Part shown: one piece after another, positions 23,531-36,540 of the stretch | Layout of the letters: each line of letters opens with the position of its first letter | Numbering within the stretch: position 1 is the first letter of the stretch | Source: Paralichthys olivaceus | Taxonomy: Eukaryota; Chordata; Actinopteri; Pleuronectiformes; Paralichthyidae | Reading direction: 5' to 3' | DNA: 64,000 nt | Assembly: GCF_024713975.1 (NCBI RefSeq) | Contig: NC_091099.1 | Location: 5,520,501 to 5,584,500, forward strand | The notes under the pieces: generated by a model | The model's input: only the letters and a program-made list of their open reading frames with translations | What the model was told of the DNA's origin: nothing | Database searches by the model: none | Made by a program: the position numbers and the translations under genes

Positions 23531-25217
23531 ACTCTGTGTTCCTCCCATGTGTGACCCCCCCCCCCCCCCTCTGGGGGTTCAGCTGCTGACTTTTGAATCC
23601 AGGGAGAGTTGATTGGCCAACTAGTCTCAGCTGTGCCAATCCCCTGTCCCTGGTTCACCTGTGCTCTCTGAACCACAATATTCAATCCAACCAACCTCTC
23701 TGCCACATATCACCCGTGTAGCTGCATTTGCTATTCAAACTTTTAGTTGTATTTAGTCTATAACTATACCATACTTGTACATCCTTTTGTTAATGTATAG
23801 GTGCAGTTGGGTATATTCAGGTTCCAAACTTTGCTCGTTCTGTAATGATGTTTTCATGAGTTTTAGATTACTGACTCTTTTTTGTTCTTAAGCCTAAAAA
23901 TGACTATGTGCATAAAATATTGTATTATGTATTCGCAACTCTGACCCGATGATTGAGTGGGTTTTAACTTGAACCAATCACATGGCTAAAAGTATCTTGG
24001 TTTCTAAAACACCCTTGATTTTTACAGTCTTCTCCAAACTTTTTAAAGTACAACACTGATTCACTTCACGCTGAGATGAAGTATTTTGCAAATAGTTATA
24101 CCTAAAACAAAATGGTGAAGAGAAACAGACAATATTTGCGGCAGCCTCATGACACCTGGAAGGAGCTGATGTGTTTATTGTCCGAGTCCATCTCCCCATC
24201 GTCTCCTCTCCAACCCGTCTGTTTCCTTCTCCTTTTCAATATATTGAAATTAGATGTCTCATATGCCATTTCAATGAATATGAAATCTATTCAAATTAAA
24301 CCAAAAGGAAAAGATACAGTACTCGGGCCTTTAATCCAGCTGGATGCCACTCTGTTCGGTGCCCTCTGTTGGTGAATTATGGATGAGTCTGAAAATTAAA
24401 GCTAGTTGGGAATTCACTGAGGAACTGCTGACAGTGTTGGTATACCTTAATCTAGACAGAGTTGTGTGTGTGTGTGTGGGTGTTCAGGTGGGACGGTGGT
24501 TCAATACAAAGTGCGTTAGGTAAAAGCCAAACAACGGGAAGATGAACCTGCATTCGTCTTTGTGTTTCAAACTTGCACCGAACCCTCAGCTGCGAGCTGA
24601 GATGAGTGGGCTGGAACGACGGCGGCCAAACCGAGCTCACAGAGAAGGCCTGAAAAGAACGAGCCTGCAGGGTTGCGATCGCACCTCGTTCCCACTGCCG
24701 CTGTGATACTGAGGCCCACGCATCGCACTGCGCTGCAGTCCGCCCGCTCTAACAGACTTCTGTGAGGAAGAGAAAGAGAAAATCAAATGAAATAATAAAA
24801 AGTCTCACAGACATTTTTCACGCCTACTGTTTTCTGAGAGTAGAGCTGGAAATGAAAGAAGGGAAAAGAAGCCAAATGGGGAAGGAGGAGGGAGATTCGG
24901 GGGGGGGGGGGGGGACCAATAGCCATAACTAAAACATCTGAGTGTTCTTAAAGAAACAGGATTTGGGTTTTTTGGGAAAAAAACTTCCAGAGAAAAGAAT
25001 CTCCTCGGGTGAGTTCCTTCAGAGGAGCTCAGGCTGCGGCTGGTGAGGGGCATCAGCAGGAACACGAGCGAGCTCACTGCTCTTTATTTTCTACAAGAGG
25101 AACTGTCATCTTATTTAAACATCTATTTAATGGAGTCATGAGGCTTTTTGTCACATCAGTGGGGTAAAGTAATAATGTAAATTTGCTTAAGTCTTGTACT
25201 TATGTATAATTTTAGGG
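23531..25217. other. Gene-poor stretch
   Basis: Contains a C-run (about 23558-23570) and a 16-base G-run (24899-24914). Short frames only. Confidence 0.5.
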
Positions 25218-25445
25218 TTAAAGGTCCAGTGTGTAAGATTTAGGTGAAGGGGATCTAATAAACTGTACGAAGGACGAGGCCGCCTCGTTCTTTACAGTAG
25301 CCCAGACTGGACAAACTATAAACCATTTGAGTTTTTATGACAACTGCCACAGGTTCTCAGAGGAGGGTGAGGTGACGGGTATTTGGCTGCAACATGCAAA
25401 TTCACCACTAGATGTCACTAAATTCTACTAACCGAACCTTTAATT
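25218..25445. repeat. Non-autonomous element with imperfect terminal inverted repeats
   Basis: Begins TTAAAGGTCCAGTGTGTAAG and ends with CTACTAACCGAACCTTTAA, so the ends are imperfect inverted repeats (TTAAAGGTNC...). This agrees with a small DNA-transposon derivative (MITE-like). No coding capacity. This is a very common fish repeat by my recollection; the superfamily is not assigned. Confidence 0.55.
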
Positions 25446-25924
25446 AACAGAAAACACAAATGCGATAACCACAACATAACCTGAAAAAGTCACAGGACAG
25501 ATGTGTTCTTCCTTTTTACACCCTCCAAGCACCTGTAACGTAACAACTCAAATAAGCAAGAATCAAATGTTGAGCAGCAACTGGTTTGACCCCGTTTTCA
25601 CAAATGACTTGACCCAACTCGAATCATTTCATTATCGACATCTGTTGTCACTCACTTCTTATGTGGTTGTGTTTCGGCTTTTGCATTTGTGTGAGACAGG
25701 GTTTATGCTACATAGTTGTTTTTTGCTAAATTGTATAATTCACTACAGTTGACATGGTCTGTACTTTCTGATCGTCTTCGTTTACTGGACTAAAACTGGA
25801 CTATGATTGGTCGAGTTTAAATCTGTGATATCCTCTCTAATCTTCACAGTTTCAATTGAAATACCAGATATTAATGAATAGTCCACTTATTGTGTAGCAG
25901 AACTTAATTAGAGTGTCACTCAGT

Positions 25925-26180
25925 AAAATGGTAAATGGCCTGTATTCATATAGAGCTCTTCTAGTCCACTCAAAGCTTTTTACAGTTCAGCTTTAAGTTC
26001 ACCCAATCATGCACACATTCATACAGTGCATCTATGAGCAGCACTTTCTCTATGAGAGGGGGAAATGTGGGGTTCAGTATCTTGCCCAAGACACTTCGGC
26101 ATGCCGTCTAGGGAAGACTGGGATCAAACTGCCGCACCAACCGCTCTTTCCCCTGAGCCACAGCCGCAGCAGTTGAGAAA
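25925..26180. repeat. Dispersed teleost repeat
   Basis: The pattern GGTAAATGGCCTGTATTCATATAG ... CACTCAAAGCTTTTTACA ... CACACATTCATACAG ... TCTTGCCCAAGACACTTCGGCATG ... GGGATCAAACTGCC ... CCTGAGCCACAGCC is a familiar fish repeat. The open frame 26065-26412 that runs through it is a chance frame. Confidence 0.6.
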
Positions 26181-26219
26181 ATACTTCTGCCAAGGCCGAA
26201 CAGTCGCCTTAAGTTCAAT

Positions 26220-26525
26220 CAAGCTGAAACAGATTTTGATGCACTACAATACCTGTAACCTTGAATCCATCAGCTCAATTGCACTATACCGTTTACTGTG
26301 GAATGTTGTACATAACTTTTCATTAGACATGACAATTTTATGTTTCTCTTCCTATAGTTTATATTTCTATTTTTTACTGCATTTGCTTTGTTATATTCTC
26401 CTATGCTCTTAGATTTATTTATATATATTCCGGCATCCTGTGTGGGCAGCAATGTAAGAATTTCATTGTACAGGGAAATGTGTTTCTTTACTGTGCATAT
26501 GACAATAAAGCTTTGAGTTTGAACA
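26220..26525 (+). repeat. 3' end of a LINE-type retroposon
   Basis: AT-rich sequence ending in GTAAGAATTTCATTGTACAGGG ... TGACAATAAAGCTTTGAGTTTGA, the kind of 3' terminus seen in teleost L2/Rex-like LINEs. The coding part is missing, as expected for 5'-truncated copies. Confidence 0.5.
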
Positions 26526-26589
26526 GATTCCACACACTCATAAATATCCGTCCTCTCAACATGCCTGATTTTTTTATTTTTTCAGGAAA

Positions 26590-26700
26590 CTCACACAATT
26601 GTTGAAACCCCCCTCGTATCTATCCACCAAATTTCAATAAAATCTATTCAGTAGTTTTTGTGTAATCCTGGTTGGAGACAGACCAGCAGCAATAAAAACA
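26590..26700. repeat. Fragment of a teleost dispersed repeat
   Basis: Contains CCACCAAATTTCAATAAAATC and AGTAGTTTTTGTGTAATCCTG, words of the repeat that also occurs at 30124-30370, 47600-47880 and 60070-60180. Confidence 0.45.
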
Positions 26701-29700
26701 CAACCTCCATGTTAGAGGTAATCTTGACCTCTTCAGATTTATTCTGTTATGTCGTTGAAACTAACCTTGAGCAGCCAAACTCTAAATGGTAACATATCAA
26801 CAGGAAAAGGCAATATGAAGATACAAATATCTGACAATTCTTTATCAAAATTAGACATTTGTGGAATATTGTGTTCACTTGGGTACTTACAATATCCAAA
26901 ATCTTTTCAAACCCAGAAAAAATCTGCAATTTAGAAATGATATGACACAATTTGTGGAATGGGGATTTCCAACCACGGTGTCGCTGCAGTGTCATGTATG
27001 TAGACAATCATAGACTTTAAGTGGATTTTTCACTGTGGACTAACACAATCAGCAATTTTTTGGGGGGCCCCTCAGCTCTGTGCCCCTGGTAAATTCCACC
27101 CTGGTGCAGCGCCCCTGCATGGTTCTTTGAATGGATCCCTGCAGTAGAAGCTTATTCACTGTATATGAAATTCTTATTGTTGAGACTTACTGGTGTCCTT
27201 TTAAAACTGCAGTGTGTGTGTGTGTGTGTGAGATACTGCTGACGATGCTAAGTCTGATAGGGGGCCTGCTTGCTTGCATTTACCTCGAGGAGCTGTACCC
27301 CAGTTGCAGCTCCGCCAGCTGGCCTTTTGATGTTCGCCATGAAAGCCCCTTATTAGGATCAGTGGAAAACACAATAAATAATCTGTGAGTGAACTCGCAC
27401 TGGAACAAACGCTGGGGAGAGTTGTCATAAAAATGCAAACTTTCACTACAAAACCTATCACAGCCATGCCGAAGGAGCTGGAAAAGAAAAAAGAAAAGAC
27501 GCAGAAATGTTACGATTCTGTGAACAGACAAAGACGAGGAGGAAAAGGTGACCGATGAAGAGCCTGGGTGCACATGGAGGTCTGCTGTGCGCGGAGGGAA
27601 ATAACAGTATTTGAATGATGGGTGTGACAAAGGCTGATGTCTGCTCAGGCCCCGAGTGGCTCCAGTAATAAAGATACTGTGGCTCAAAGTGGTTTCATTC
27701 TATTTTAAATGCTCCTTCATCTCACCATAAATGACACGTGTGGCTCCCAGTAAGGAGAGTGACGAATGAAACCTGTATGGGCCAGTGCCACTGGGATGTT
27801 AATGGTTTCGTCAATAGAGAAGAATGAGCTGAGCGTTTACGTCAGGAGAGTGTGATGTATTTTCTCATCATTCTGAACACATTTCTATGAAAGACATAGT
27901 GAACTGCATGTGGTGAGTTTCTGGGAATTACAGCCTTCTGTACCTCTCTGCACTTAAGAGGCTGAGAGAAATGATGAATGCTGTGTGATGTGAATAACAG
28001 TTTTTAAACACTGCTGTAATTCAGATAGGAATGTCTGTTTGCTGGTGATATTTCTTCAGACATCAACGGCACTATTTCATTCAGACCTTTGCGCAGACTG
28101 TGAAGCTAAGAACCAGCAAATCATGATATTTTTTTTCTATTGGATCAGAGCTGTGATTATATCATAGAAAAAATATTTGTGTTGCACTTCCTGAGTTTAA
28201 GCACAAAGAAAGAATAGAAAAGAAAATCATAAGTCCATGAAACAATGTAAATATAGACATTTGGAACATGACAGCATACAGTATATATATATATATATAA
28301 ATATAAATGAAACTGCACTGAGTATAATATTGTTAGATCAAAAGTTATATAAAATATAATTGGGCTACAAGGATAAAATGTTCCATAGGTAAATTTCAAA
28401 TAAAGGAAATATAAAGAAACAAGGCAATTTTAAAAGATAATGAATTTAATATTTACTGTATGTGTATAAAAATATATAAATACTACATACTAATATAAAT
28501 GAAATGATAAGAAAACAAGTTCTGTTCATGTTATGATATATATCAAGAATTCATTAAAGAATTACTAACTAATCACTATATGTACTCACATGTACACACC
28601 CTCCTGTGACACTGACGTCATCACCGTGATGTCTGAAAGGTTTTTTTTTCTATGCACAGCCTAGTTCTTTTGTTATAGTTTTGATTGAGAGACCCCCAGA
28701 GGTTGAACATAATGTACGTAGTCAGTTGGCTGTCTATTCTGCTCTAGCCTTTCTTTAACCAACGCTTTCATAAGGAACGTAATTTGCAGAGTTCACACAA
28801 GAGCTGAAATTGCTCCTCTGCTGCTGGATGTCACCTTTGTCCAGCCTCTAGAAGCCATATACTACAGTATACCCTGAACATACAAGCAAACATATTCTTA
28901 TATATGCATACATGTGCACTGGTGGAAATTGAGTTTGATCAAAGCGCGTGGTTACGTGCATAAGACGGAGGAGGCTCATAATTTGCTGACTTTCTGGCCG
29001 CTCGCCCAGATGAGGACCATAAAGAATCAACAGTGGGATAATGAACCTGGATGACACACCTGCAGCTGGAGGAGCATCTCCAAGGACGTCTCACGACCTT
29101 CTTCGCTCCCACATCTCATTATGACCAACGACTGGTTAGAGCTGGTGATTACAGACGAGTGACGGGGCCAGGCTGAAGAGGGGAGGGCTCACGACGTGGC
29201 AGAGCTGATTCAAGTGACAGTGACGGCCACTGGAAGGTCAAGAGGGTGATTATCAATATGCTGTTGGAAGCTGGGTCACACACATCGGTGCTTCTTGATG
29301 TTGTGATGCTATGATCTTCATATGTCCTGAAGCTGTATCAGATAGTTACAGTCTGTGACATGGGTGAAAGGAAACAGGTGTGGATTTTTGTTCTTCAACT
29401 GTTTGAAGGATGGGTTCAGAGATTCAGGGATGGATAGATAGATGCAGAGGTGGATGAATGGATGGATGAATGCAGGGATGGATGGTTTATTTTTATCATA
29501 TAACTGAGGCTTGTTATCTTTATATCTTAATTGCCAAGGGGCCCTTTTGGTTACAGTTGTAGTCAACACCACTCTAATTGAAAGTGTTGCTGAATTTATA
29601 CTGAACCATTAATTGTCCTAGTGGTGTATAGTACAGTTATACTGTAAAGCCCTTTGAGTGGTGATATAAAGATAATTAGATAAGAGAATCAAATAACCCA

Positions 29701-30123
29701 TCCATCCATCCATCCATCCATGTAAATGTGTAAATATCAATTTACAGAAAATAAAAAAGACAAAATCATAAATGCATATAAAATACATAGAAATACAGAG
29801 GGAGTCATCACTTTCAGGAAGCAGGAAGAAGAGAGTGAAAATGCTACGTCCCAGGAGCTGTCAGTGTGACAGATGTCTGCGAGTCCACTCTCCACATGAC
29901 CACAAACCATTTGCAGAATAAAAATGCTTATTTCACCTTTTAACGTCTCGGGCTGAGCATGTTTCATTCATGTGTCTGAGATACTGTCACTCTCCTCTTC
30001 TCATTAAGTCTGATTTGAATGTCAGGACAGAACAGTGTATGGAACATCAAACCAGGACTGCATCTGCAGTTATATGGGTCTTCTTGGAATAAAATCATGA
30101 ACAGATTATATACCACCACCACC
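26701..30123. other. Gene-poor stretch with AT-rich core
   Basis: No supported gene. The stretch 28140-28560 is strongly AT-rich and includes a (TA)n run at 28281-28299. Simple repeats of GATG/ATCC type occur at 29426-29486 and 29698-29721. The frames at 27280-27687 and similar have no recognisable protein features. Confidence 0.5.
29426..29486. repeat. Degenerate (GATG)n simple repeat
   Basis: Alternating GGATG, GATA and GAATG units over about 60 bases; a purer (ATCC)n follows at 29698-29721. Confidence 0.75.
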
Positions 30124-30370
30124 AAGGCCCAACAGTCTCCTTATGAAACTACATTTAAATTATTTGGATCTGCACCAAATTTCACAAGTTAAATAAATAT
30201 CAGTTCCCTCAAAATGTTTGATCATGAATTATTCTCTCAGTGAAAATATTTAAAAACTGTGCTCTCAATTTGCAATATCAAAGAATGTCAAACAAACTTT
30301 GTGGATCTGCCCCCTGATCCAGATCCTCACCAACATTTAGGTTCTTCCCTGACCCAAAAAAAATATGATC
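30124..30370. repeat. Teleost dispersed repeat copy
   Basis: Words such as GGCCCAACAGTCTCCTTATGAAAC, GATCTGCACCAAATTTCACA, GATCATGAATTATTCTCTCAG and CCAGATCCTCACCAACATTTAGGTTC appear here and in the opposite orientation at 47600-47880. No protein coding. Confidence 0.5.
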
Positions 30371-32581
30371 AGGTGAACGCTGGTTAACAAGCAGAGTCTA
30401 AATTTAACCAAGCGCAGTGGACGAATTGTTGGAAGAGGTGGCTGAATGCTTGAATATTTGAAAATTTAAATAAAATAAAAATGGTTGGGTCTGAAGTGTG
30501 GTGTCAGTGGAGGGGTACTTGAGTTCATCTGACTGGAGTGTTACACACTGAACAAAAGCAGGTTGGGAACCATCGGTGTAGATTAACTGTTCTCTTTTGC
30601 ATTTTCCGATATCAGCATGCGTCTCATATTTGTTACGAGTATTTATAGGACCTACTGTAAATTTGTCAGCACAGTTAAGGAGACAGAAAGGAGTTGCCGG
30701 TATTGAGTCCGGAGAAATGGGTAATTAGCAGACAGCTGACTCAGGCCACTCGCAGCTTTGGGTGTCAGGGTGGGGATGGAAAAACCGATGAAGCACATCT
30801 CCCCGGGTGTCATAAAGCTTTGCTTTATGGCCAGTTTGTGTAGCCTCGCAGATTAACTTCAAAGAAAGACGGCCACTCTTTTCTCCATGCATCTTAAATC
30901 CTGTTTTTCCTCCGCTGGATCTGTAGATCAATTCTTTGGGCTTTGCTGAGATATCCCTGGTGTCAGCAGCTATAGGGCTACAAGACGGTTGTTTTGTGGT
31001 GGTGGAGTGTGTGTGTGTGTGTGTGGGTGTGTGTGTGTGTGTCTAAAAATACATTTTAAAGGGACAATTTCACCTCATATTTAACAGTGCTCACAGAGCA
31101 GCGTGACCGTTCCACTCTCCCTCACTGTGGACTGGCTTTCTTTGCATGGCGTGGTATGAAAGCTCACAGCTCCCAGTGGACTCCAACTGAAGCCTCCATA
31201 GGAAGAAGCAACGCTCGCTGTTGAAAGGCAAGAAAATCACAGTCAATCAGAGGTTTGGCTGCGATTCATGTGAGGAGCTCTTCCTCAGAAACTACTTTCA
31301 GCATTTATTTCAAGAGAACAGCTCTGTATGGAAGTAAATGGGCTGGTCTCTGGAGATGGCACGCTTCCTTTCTCTGTTTAGACTCAAAGAGCAATGTCAA
31401 TAGCAGAAAATGTGCAGCTGTCTAATCTGCGACTATACTTCACCACAGACAGCTGGTGCTGCCGAATGATGCTGGTGTTATTCTTTTGAAAGGTGCACAA
31501 TCAACGGAGAATGAAACGCAGCATGGGCAGCGTGTGTTCTCCTGAGTCAGAAACATATCTGTTACTGCTGGAACATCAGCATGACTGAAATCTGGCTTTA
31601 GAATTACAGACTAAACTGAGCATGCACGGTTTAAAGCATAAGAGGCAATGAATTTGTACCAGCCTCTGTTTTCAGCACTGAAGCTCATGCACTCATCCAC
31701 TTTCCTCTGAGGATTAAAGAAATAAAAGAACGCATCAAACAAAACTGGTTGCAACACGACTCCAGCAGCACTATGGATATATAATACCTATAAATAATTT
31801 ATTTTAAAAAGTCTTAGAAATATGAACCGTACACTGAAAACAATGCCCAAACATATCCAGCACCTGACATGTTCACATTTGCATTCTGACAGTTACACAG
31901 TATTTACAGTATTTAAATATTTACAGTGAAGGAAAAAAGACTCATACAGATATTTTCTCACATAGAAAAAAACAGCTGCTCTGAGGGAGATTGCACCAGG
32001 AAAGATATTCTACCTACGACATGTGACATTTTAATCCTCTACCAAAATGCATTAGACACTTGGAAGCCGAGCCCTATAATTTCTTCTTCTTTTATTAACT
32101 AATAAATCCTCCGTTCACTTCCCGTGTGTCTCACGTTCAGGAACATCACGCTTTGTCTGGCTAAAGGTCAGATTTGCTCTGAAATAGTACAGAGACTCTT
32201 TGAATCGCGTGTGTGTGCATGTTTCTGTGTGATAAAAACCACACGATATGAACAATCTGTAATAATTTTTCAATCAAAATGTACAGCAGTATACTGATGA
32301 ATTTATTCTGCATCACAGACAATAGAAATTTGGCACTTTTAATATCTTCAGCAAAACCATAATAAGGGGAAAAACAATAAGAAATTACTTTTAGTTTTAT
32401 TCAAGAATGAGATTAAATATGTTCATTCTTTCAGAAAAGTGACCCAGCAAAATTAATAAATAAGTTAAATAAATAAATAAAACAAATCACCACATGAATA
32501 AATACATAGAATAAAGGAATAAATACATAAACAGAATGATAGATAAATAAAAAAGATTTTTGGAAACCTTTAACACATCCA
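30371..32581. other. Stretch downstream of the CHST1-like gene, probably including its 3' UTR
   Basis: No gene is seen. The part adjacent to the stop (about 31795-32581) is AT-rich and contains several minus-strand AATAAA signals (for example near 31800 and 32460), so it is likely 3' UTR. A (TG)n block lies at about 31009-31041. Confidence 0.45.
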
Positions 32582-35540
32582 TCATGTGACTGGGTGAAAA
32601 GTCCTGTGTTCCACTAAACTGTGGGACAAGTTTCTGAGCTCTGCTGCGGAGTGAACACGCTTGTATCCCAGCAGGGCCAGAGTGTCGTTGCACAGATTCT
32701 GCACGGTCCTCACGATGTCGAAGCCGAGCCGCAGCCTCCAGCTCTCTGCTGTCGCTCTGGAGTCCCTGGTGGTGGAGTACCTGTAGCTCCAGTCGGACGT
32801 GGAGGACACGTTGCTGTTGGTGTTCTTTGCAATCCACATGTTCACCCTGTCCTCTGTTTCCAGCCCTGCAAACCTGTAGATCTCTGTGGCCTTGTCCTTT
32901 GGTTTGAACGCCAGGTCCTCGTACCGCACCAGTAAGTAGCGTCCCCGCAGCCACGCAGGTCTCTGCAGGCCCGTTTCTGCAGAGGCAACCATGTCCTTGC
33001 AGGTGCTGGTAATTTGTGACAGGTCCACGTATCGGGGTTGCCGTCCAGTTGCATTCCAGATTTTCCAAGCACGGAACTGATCTGAAAACGCCATTATGCG
33101 GGAGGCAAGAATGGCTCTGGGGTCCCGCACCAGGTGGATTATCTTCAGGTCCAGGCGCGGATCTTCAGTCAGGGTCCGCAGATCCCCCACCTCAGGGACC
33201 CGCACAGTCTTTATGGCCACGTGTCCTCTTGACAGACACGACATTGAAGCTAAAGTAAGGTTTAAGGCTCCACACTTCTTCGGACACCAGGTTTCATCCG
33301 GCGGCTCAGGGGCGGCTGCATCTCCTCCCTCTAGGCACACGGGAGGGGAACAGAGGGCGTGGCTGGAGCTTCGGCGGAAGAAGGAGCTTGTGACGTGATC
33401 TTGGGGCTCTGGGCGGATGTAATTCTCCATGAAGTGAAGATCGCATGTGTAGAGATTGAGGAGGAGGTCCCTGTACGCTCCCAGCAGGGCCCGGCGGTCC
33501 AGGGTGCGACGCAGCCTGCTGCTGGAATTAGTGAAGGCCTGCTGGACGTGGTAGAGAGGCTCGAACACGTAGAAAACCCCCGGGTGCTGGTTGAGGAGCT
33601 GGCCCGTGAAGGAGGAGCCGCTGCGTGTGGTGGCAAACAGCAGGATGTGTTTCCTAGGCGACGGCACGGGAATCCAACTGTCGTCACACAACGCTCTCCA
33701 TCTGGAGTCTTGAAGAAGGAAAAGAAAGTTCACATGTGTGACTCAAACTGATGCCAGATATATCATGTTTTGTCGCAATGGGTTAAAGGCACAGCACAGC
33801 CAGTCACAGGAATATCTTGAGTTAGTATCAAAATTCACTGACGGCTGTTTTCCAGTTTTAAGTTCTGTTAAAAGTCGAGTTTTTCCTTCTGATAAAAGTG
33901 AAAGTAACTCCTGTTCTCTGTCTTGACTTCAGGAGAAAGTTAACTCCTGAATCCAGCCAATAAGGTTTGAATAATTCAGAGGGTAAACATGCATGAGTAA
34001 GTTGCTTGTCTGCTGGTGGTTATCGGGGGGATTTATGAAATGGAGGATCTCTAAATATAGTGCAGATAGCTAACGTGTTATTACTGCTGATGAGGAGTTG
34101 ATTGCAAATGGGATGTTGCTTTTGTACACGGGAGCCCAGCACCGGCGAAGCTGCAGCTGTGCAATGAGAGGGGATTAATGGAGATAAATTGGAGGGTAAT
34201 TGTAAAACGGATCACACATATTTCATTTCTCCACGCTCGCCACTTCTTGGGAATTCCCTCATTTAATGCTCCGCTTTACTTTCTCCTTCCTCTTCAGCCT
34301 CAACGCGGTTCCGCCGCTTGATCCTTGACTTCCTTTCTCACTGCACTGACTTTCTTTGCTTGAGGCTTCAAATACAAGATCGATATCACTATTATTACCA
34401 ATCAAGTGTTGAGTGTGTCTGTGTGCGCCCTCTGCCGGTGCTGAAGAGCTTTATTCAAGAGCATGTATAGTTTTTCAGTTTGAAAGCAGGACTTTTTGAC
34501 TTAATCTTCAGTTTGTGTAACGCTCTCACTCAAAACCCTGTGCTTGCACTCAGATATCCTCTGCTTGTGCTTCCTGCCTTCAGCTCTTCTCCTCACGCTG
34601 CTTCAAGGATCAAGGATCTTATGTTTTTTATGCTACAGGAACCAACAAGATAAATGCCGCCCTGTTTCTTTCCCTCTATATTTTATGAAAACAGCTTCAA
34701 CTACAGCGGCAGAGAGAACTCAACGCACTGCAGATTAAGAAAACAACTTCATCAATTTGATGACACGTGCTGCAAAAAGTCTTAAACCATGCAAATACAA
34801 TCCCCTGGAAACGGAAATGTTTCCAGAGGACCCAAAAATGTGATGAACCTGGCTGTAGTTCAATGCTTTGTGAAGTTCCATCAGCGACAGGCAGTAGACT
34901 TGATTAACTCCACAAAGTGTTTGTGTATTTGCGTGTGTTGTGACTTTTTGCGGCAGATGTGTCCTCAAATTGATGAAGTTGTTTTTCTCAATTTGCAGTG
35001 TGTCAACGGCAGAAGTAGCCGAAACCATGGAGGAGAGATTTCATTCATCATCCAACAGCAGAAGAAACAGAAGGCAGAGGAGAAGTCCAAGTACAGACAT
35101 TTCAAACACACATGGAATTACAGTAAGCACGAGGAACAGAGCTGAAGCTGAGCACAAGCAGGATATATTGGAATGCAAGCGCAGGGTTTGGACTGAGAGC
35201 ATTACAAAGACTGGAAGTGAGATCAATAAGTTCTGCTCTGAACCTGAAAGACTACACTCTTGAATAAAGATAGGTAAAAAAAATCATTATTGTCTTTGCA
35301 TTAAACATGAGCTCACATATATCCATAGCTACAGCACTACAGGCTCTCTTGTTGTGAGGAAGTACAGCGTGGGATCATCTGGACCGGTGTTTGGAGCGTA
35401 CCTCTGTGATGTCTGCTCTGACAGCGGTAAACTCCCTGGCAGGGTCCAGACAGCGAGTCCCTCAGTGTGCGGATGGCCGTGTACTGGACCCCCAGAGAGG
35501 CACACACCAGCAGCAGCACTGTCTTCCAGGAACACTCCAT
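32582..35540 (-). CDS. chst1: Carbohydrate 6-O-sulfotransferase, CHST1-like, two coding exons
   Basis: Golgi type II membrane enzyme that moves sulfate from PAPS to C6 of galactose in keratan-type glycans (family knowledge). Coding exons 35540-35402 and 33708-32582 join in frame (CAGAG|GTACGC donor, CTTCTTCAAG acceptor) to give 421 residues (human CHST1 411). The N-terminus MECSWKTVLLLVCASLG has a short cytoplasmic end and one membrane anchor (about 7-20), very like CHST1. The PAPS 5'-phosphosulfate loop TTRSGSSF is at about 73-80 and the 3'-phosphate motif LVRDPRAILASR at about 239-250. The C-terminal SLVEHRTFHPVT matches the CHST1 tail. N-glycosylation sites are visible. The ATG follows an acceptor (TTCCTGGCAG, exon start 35573). 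The 1.7-kb intron inside the coding region is unexpected, since mammalian CHST1 is coded in one exon; a teleost duplicate is possible. Confidence 0.9.
33709..35401 (-). other. Intron within the CHST1-like coding region
   Basis: GT at 35401-35400 and AG at 33710-33709. It contains no recognised repeat or gene. A stretch near 34050-34220 (many TTAAT/TAATTG words, no simple repeats) could be regulatory; this is an inference only. Confidence 0.7.
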
Positions 35541-36039
35541 CCTGCGCCCCCCTCTGGCTCTACATCCTTCACTCTGCCAGGAAGGCACAGACACACACAA
35601 TGAGATTTCATTTTAATGCTTTTTTTCCCCAGATTCATACAAGTGCAGCTTCCAACCGTTTAACGCTTGCGGCCCGATACTGAAATCCAATGAGCGGCTC
35701 CTACTGGAGCTGTTAGGATTTTTGCTGCGGGGTGCGTCCACAGCTGAAAGTAAAGTATTTGTCGTTGACATTCAACAAATTTGTGTGGCAGCATTTTCAA
35801 GTGAGGTGAAATAGCAACCAGGTGGCAACTCAACATGACGTCACCCGTTGGTTGGTGAGCTGCTGTTTTGAGTCTCGAGTTCGGCATTTTTGCAGCACCA
35901 TCTTGTTTTTTTGAAAATAGAAGTAACTATATTTGGAGGAGCGAGGGGTGGAGCCTGACTGATATATCGAGGACACTGCACGCCCTACACCTGCAACCCG
36001 CACCGCCACCACCTGTCAATCATACATTATCCATGCCTC

Positions 36040-36540
36040 CTACAGGACTATAATCGGACACATGGTGTATAGTGCTGCTGTCTTTCGTTTTCATGTGCAA
36101 TAACACAATTCACATTAAATGTGTGTAACATTACATTGTTCATCATCACATTAAATAAATATCATGTGCAATGTCTTCAACTGATTTCGATATGATTTGC
36201 AATATTCGTTAACACTTACTCCTTCATCATTTCATCTGTATTTACTGCCACTTTATTTAGTATCTTATTCTCATTTCTATTGATATCTACGAATATGCAC
36301 TGGTTCTGTATTACTCTGTATACACTTTATTTACTTTTATATTTATCTTCACTTGTGTTTTAGACGTAATTCTTTATTGTATTTTTTTACTGTAATCTAT
36401 TCTACTTCATATATTTCTGTACTGTAATCTTGGAGCAAGCTAGAACAATAAATTCCTGCTGGATAACTAAAGTCTTATTTTATCGCACTTTGAACTGCAC
36501 TATCCTACATGAAAGGTGCTAAATAAATGTATAGATAACG
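36040..36540 (+). repeat. LINE-type 3' end (probable)
   Basis: AT-rich sequence with TGCAATA, TATTTACTGCCACTTTATTTA and CTTGGAGCAAGCTAGAACAATAAATTCC, ending with GAAAGGTGCTAAATAAATG. These words are typical of teleost LINE 3' tails. No reverse transcriptase is left. Confidence 0.4.

Noticed and set aside
32487..33751. Long frames on both strands overlapping the CHST1-like exon (for example 32487-33068 minus, 33359-33751 plus, 33331-33687 minus)
   Set aside because: They are shadows of the GC-rich CHST1-like coding exon in other frames and show no domain of their own.
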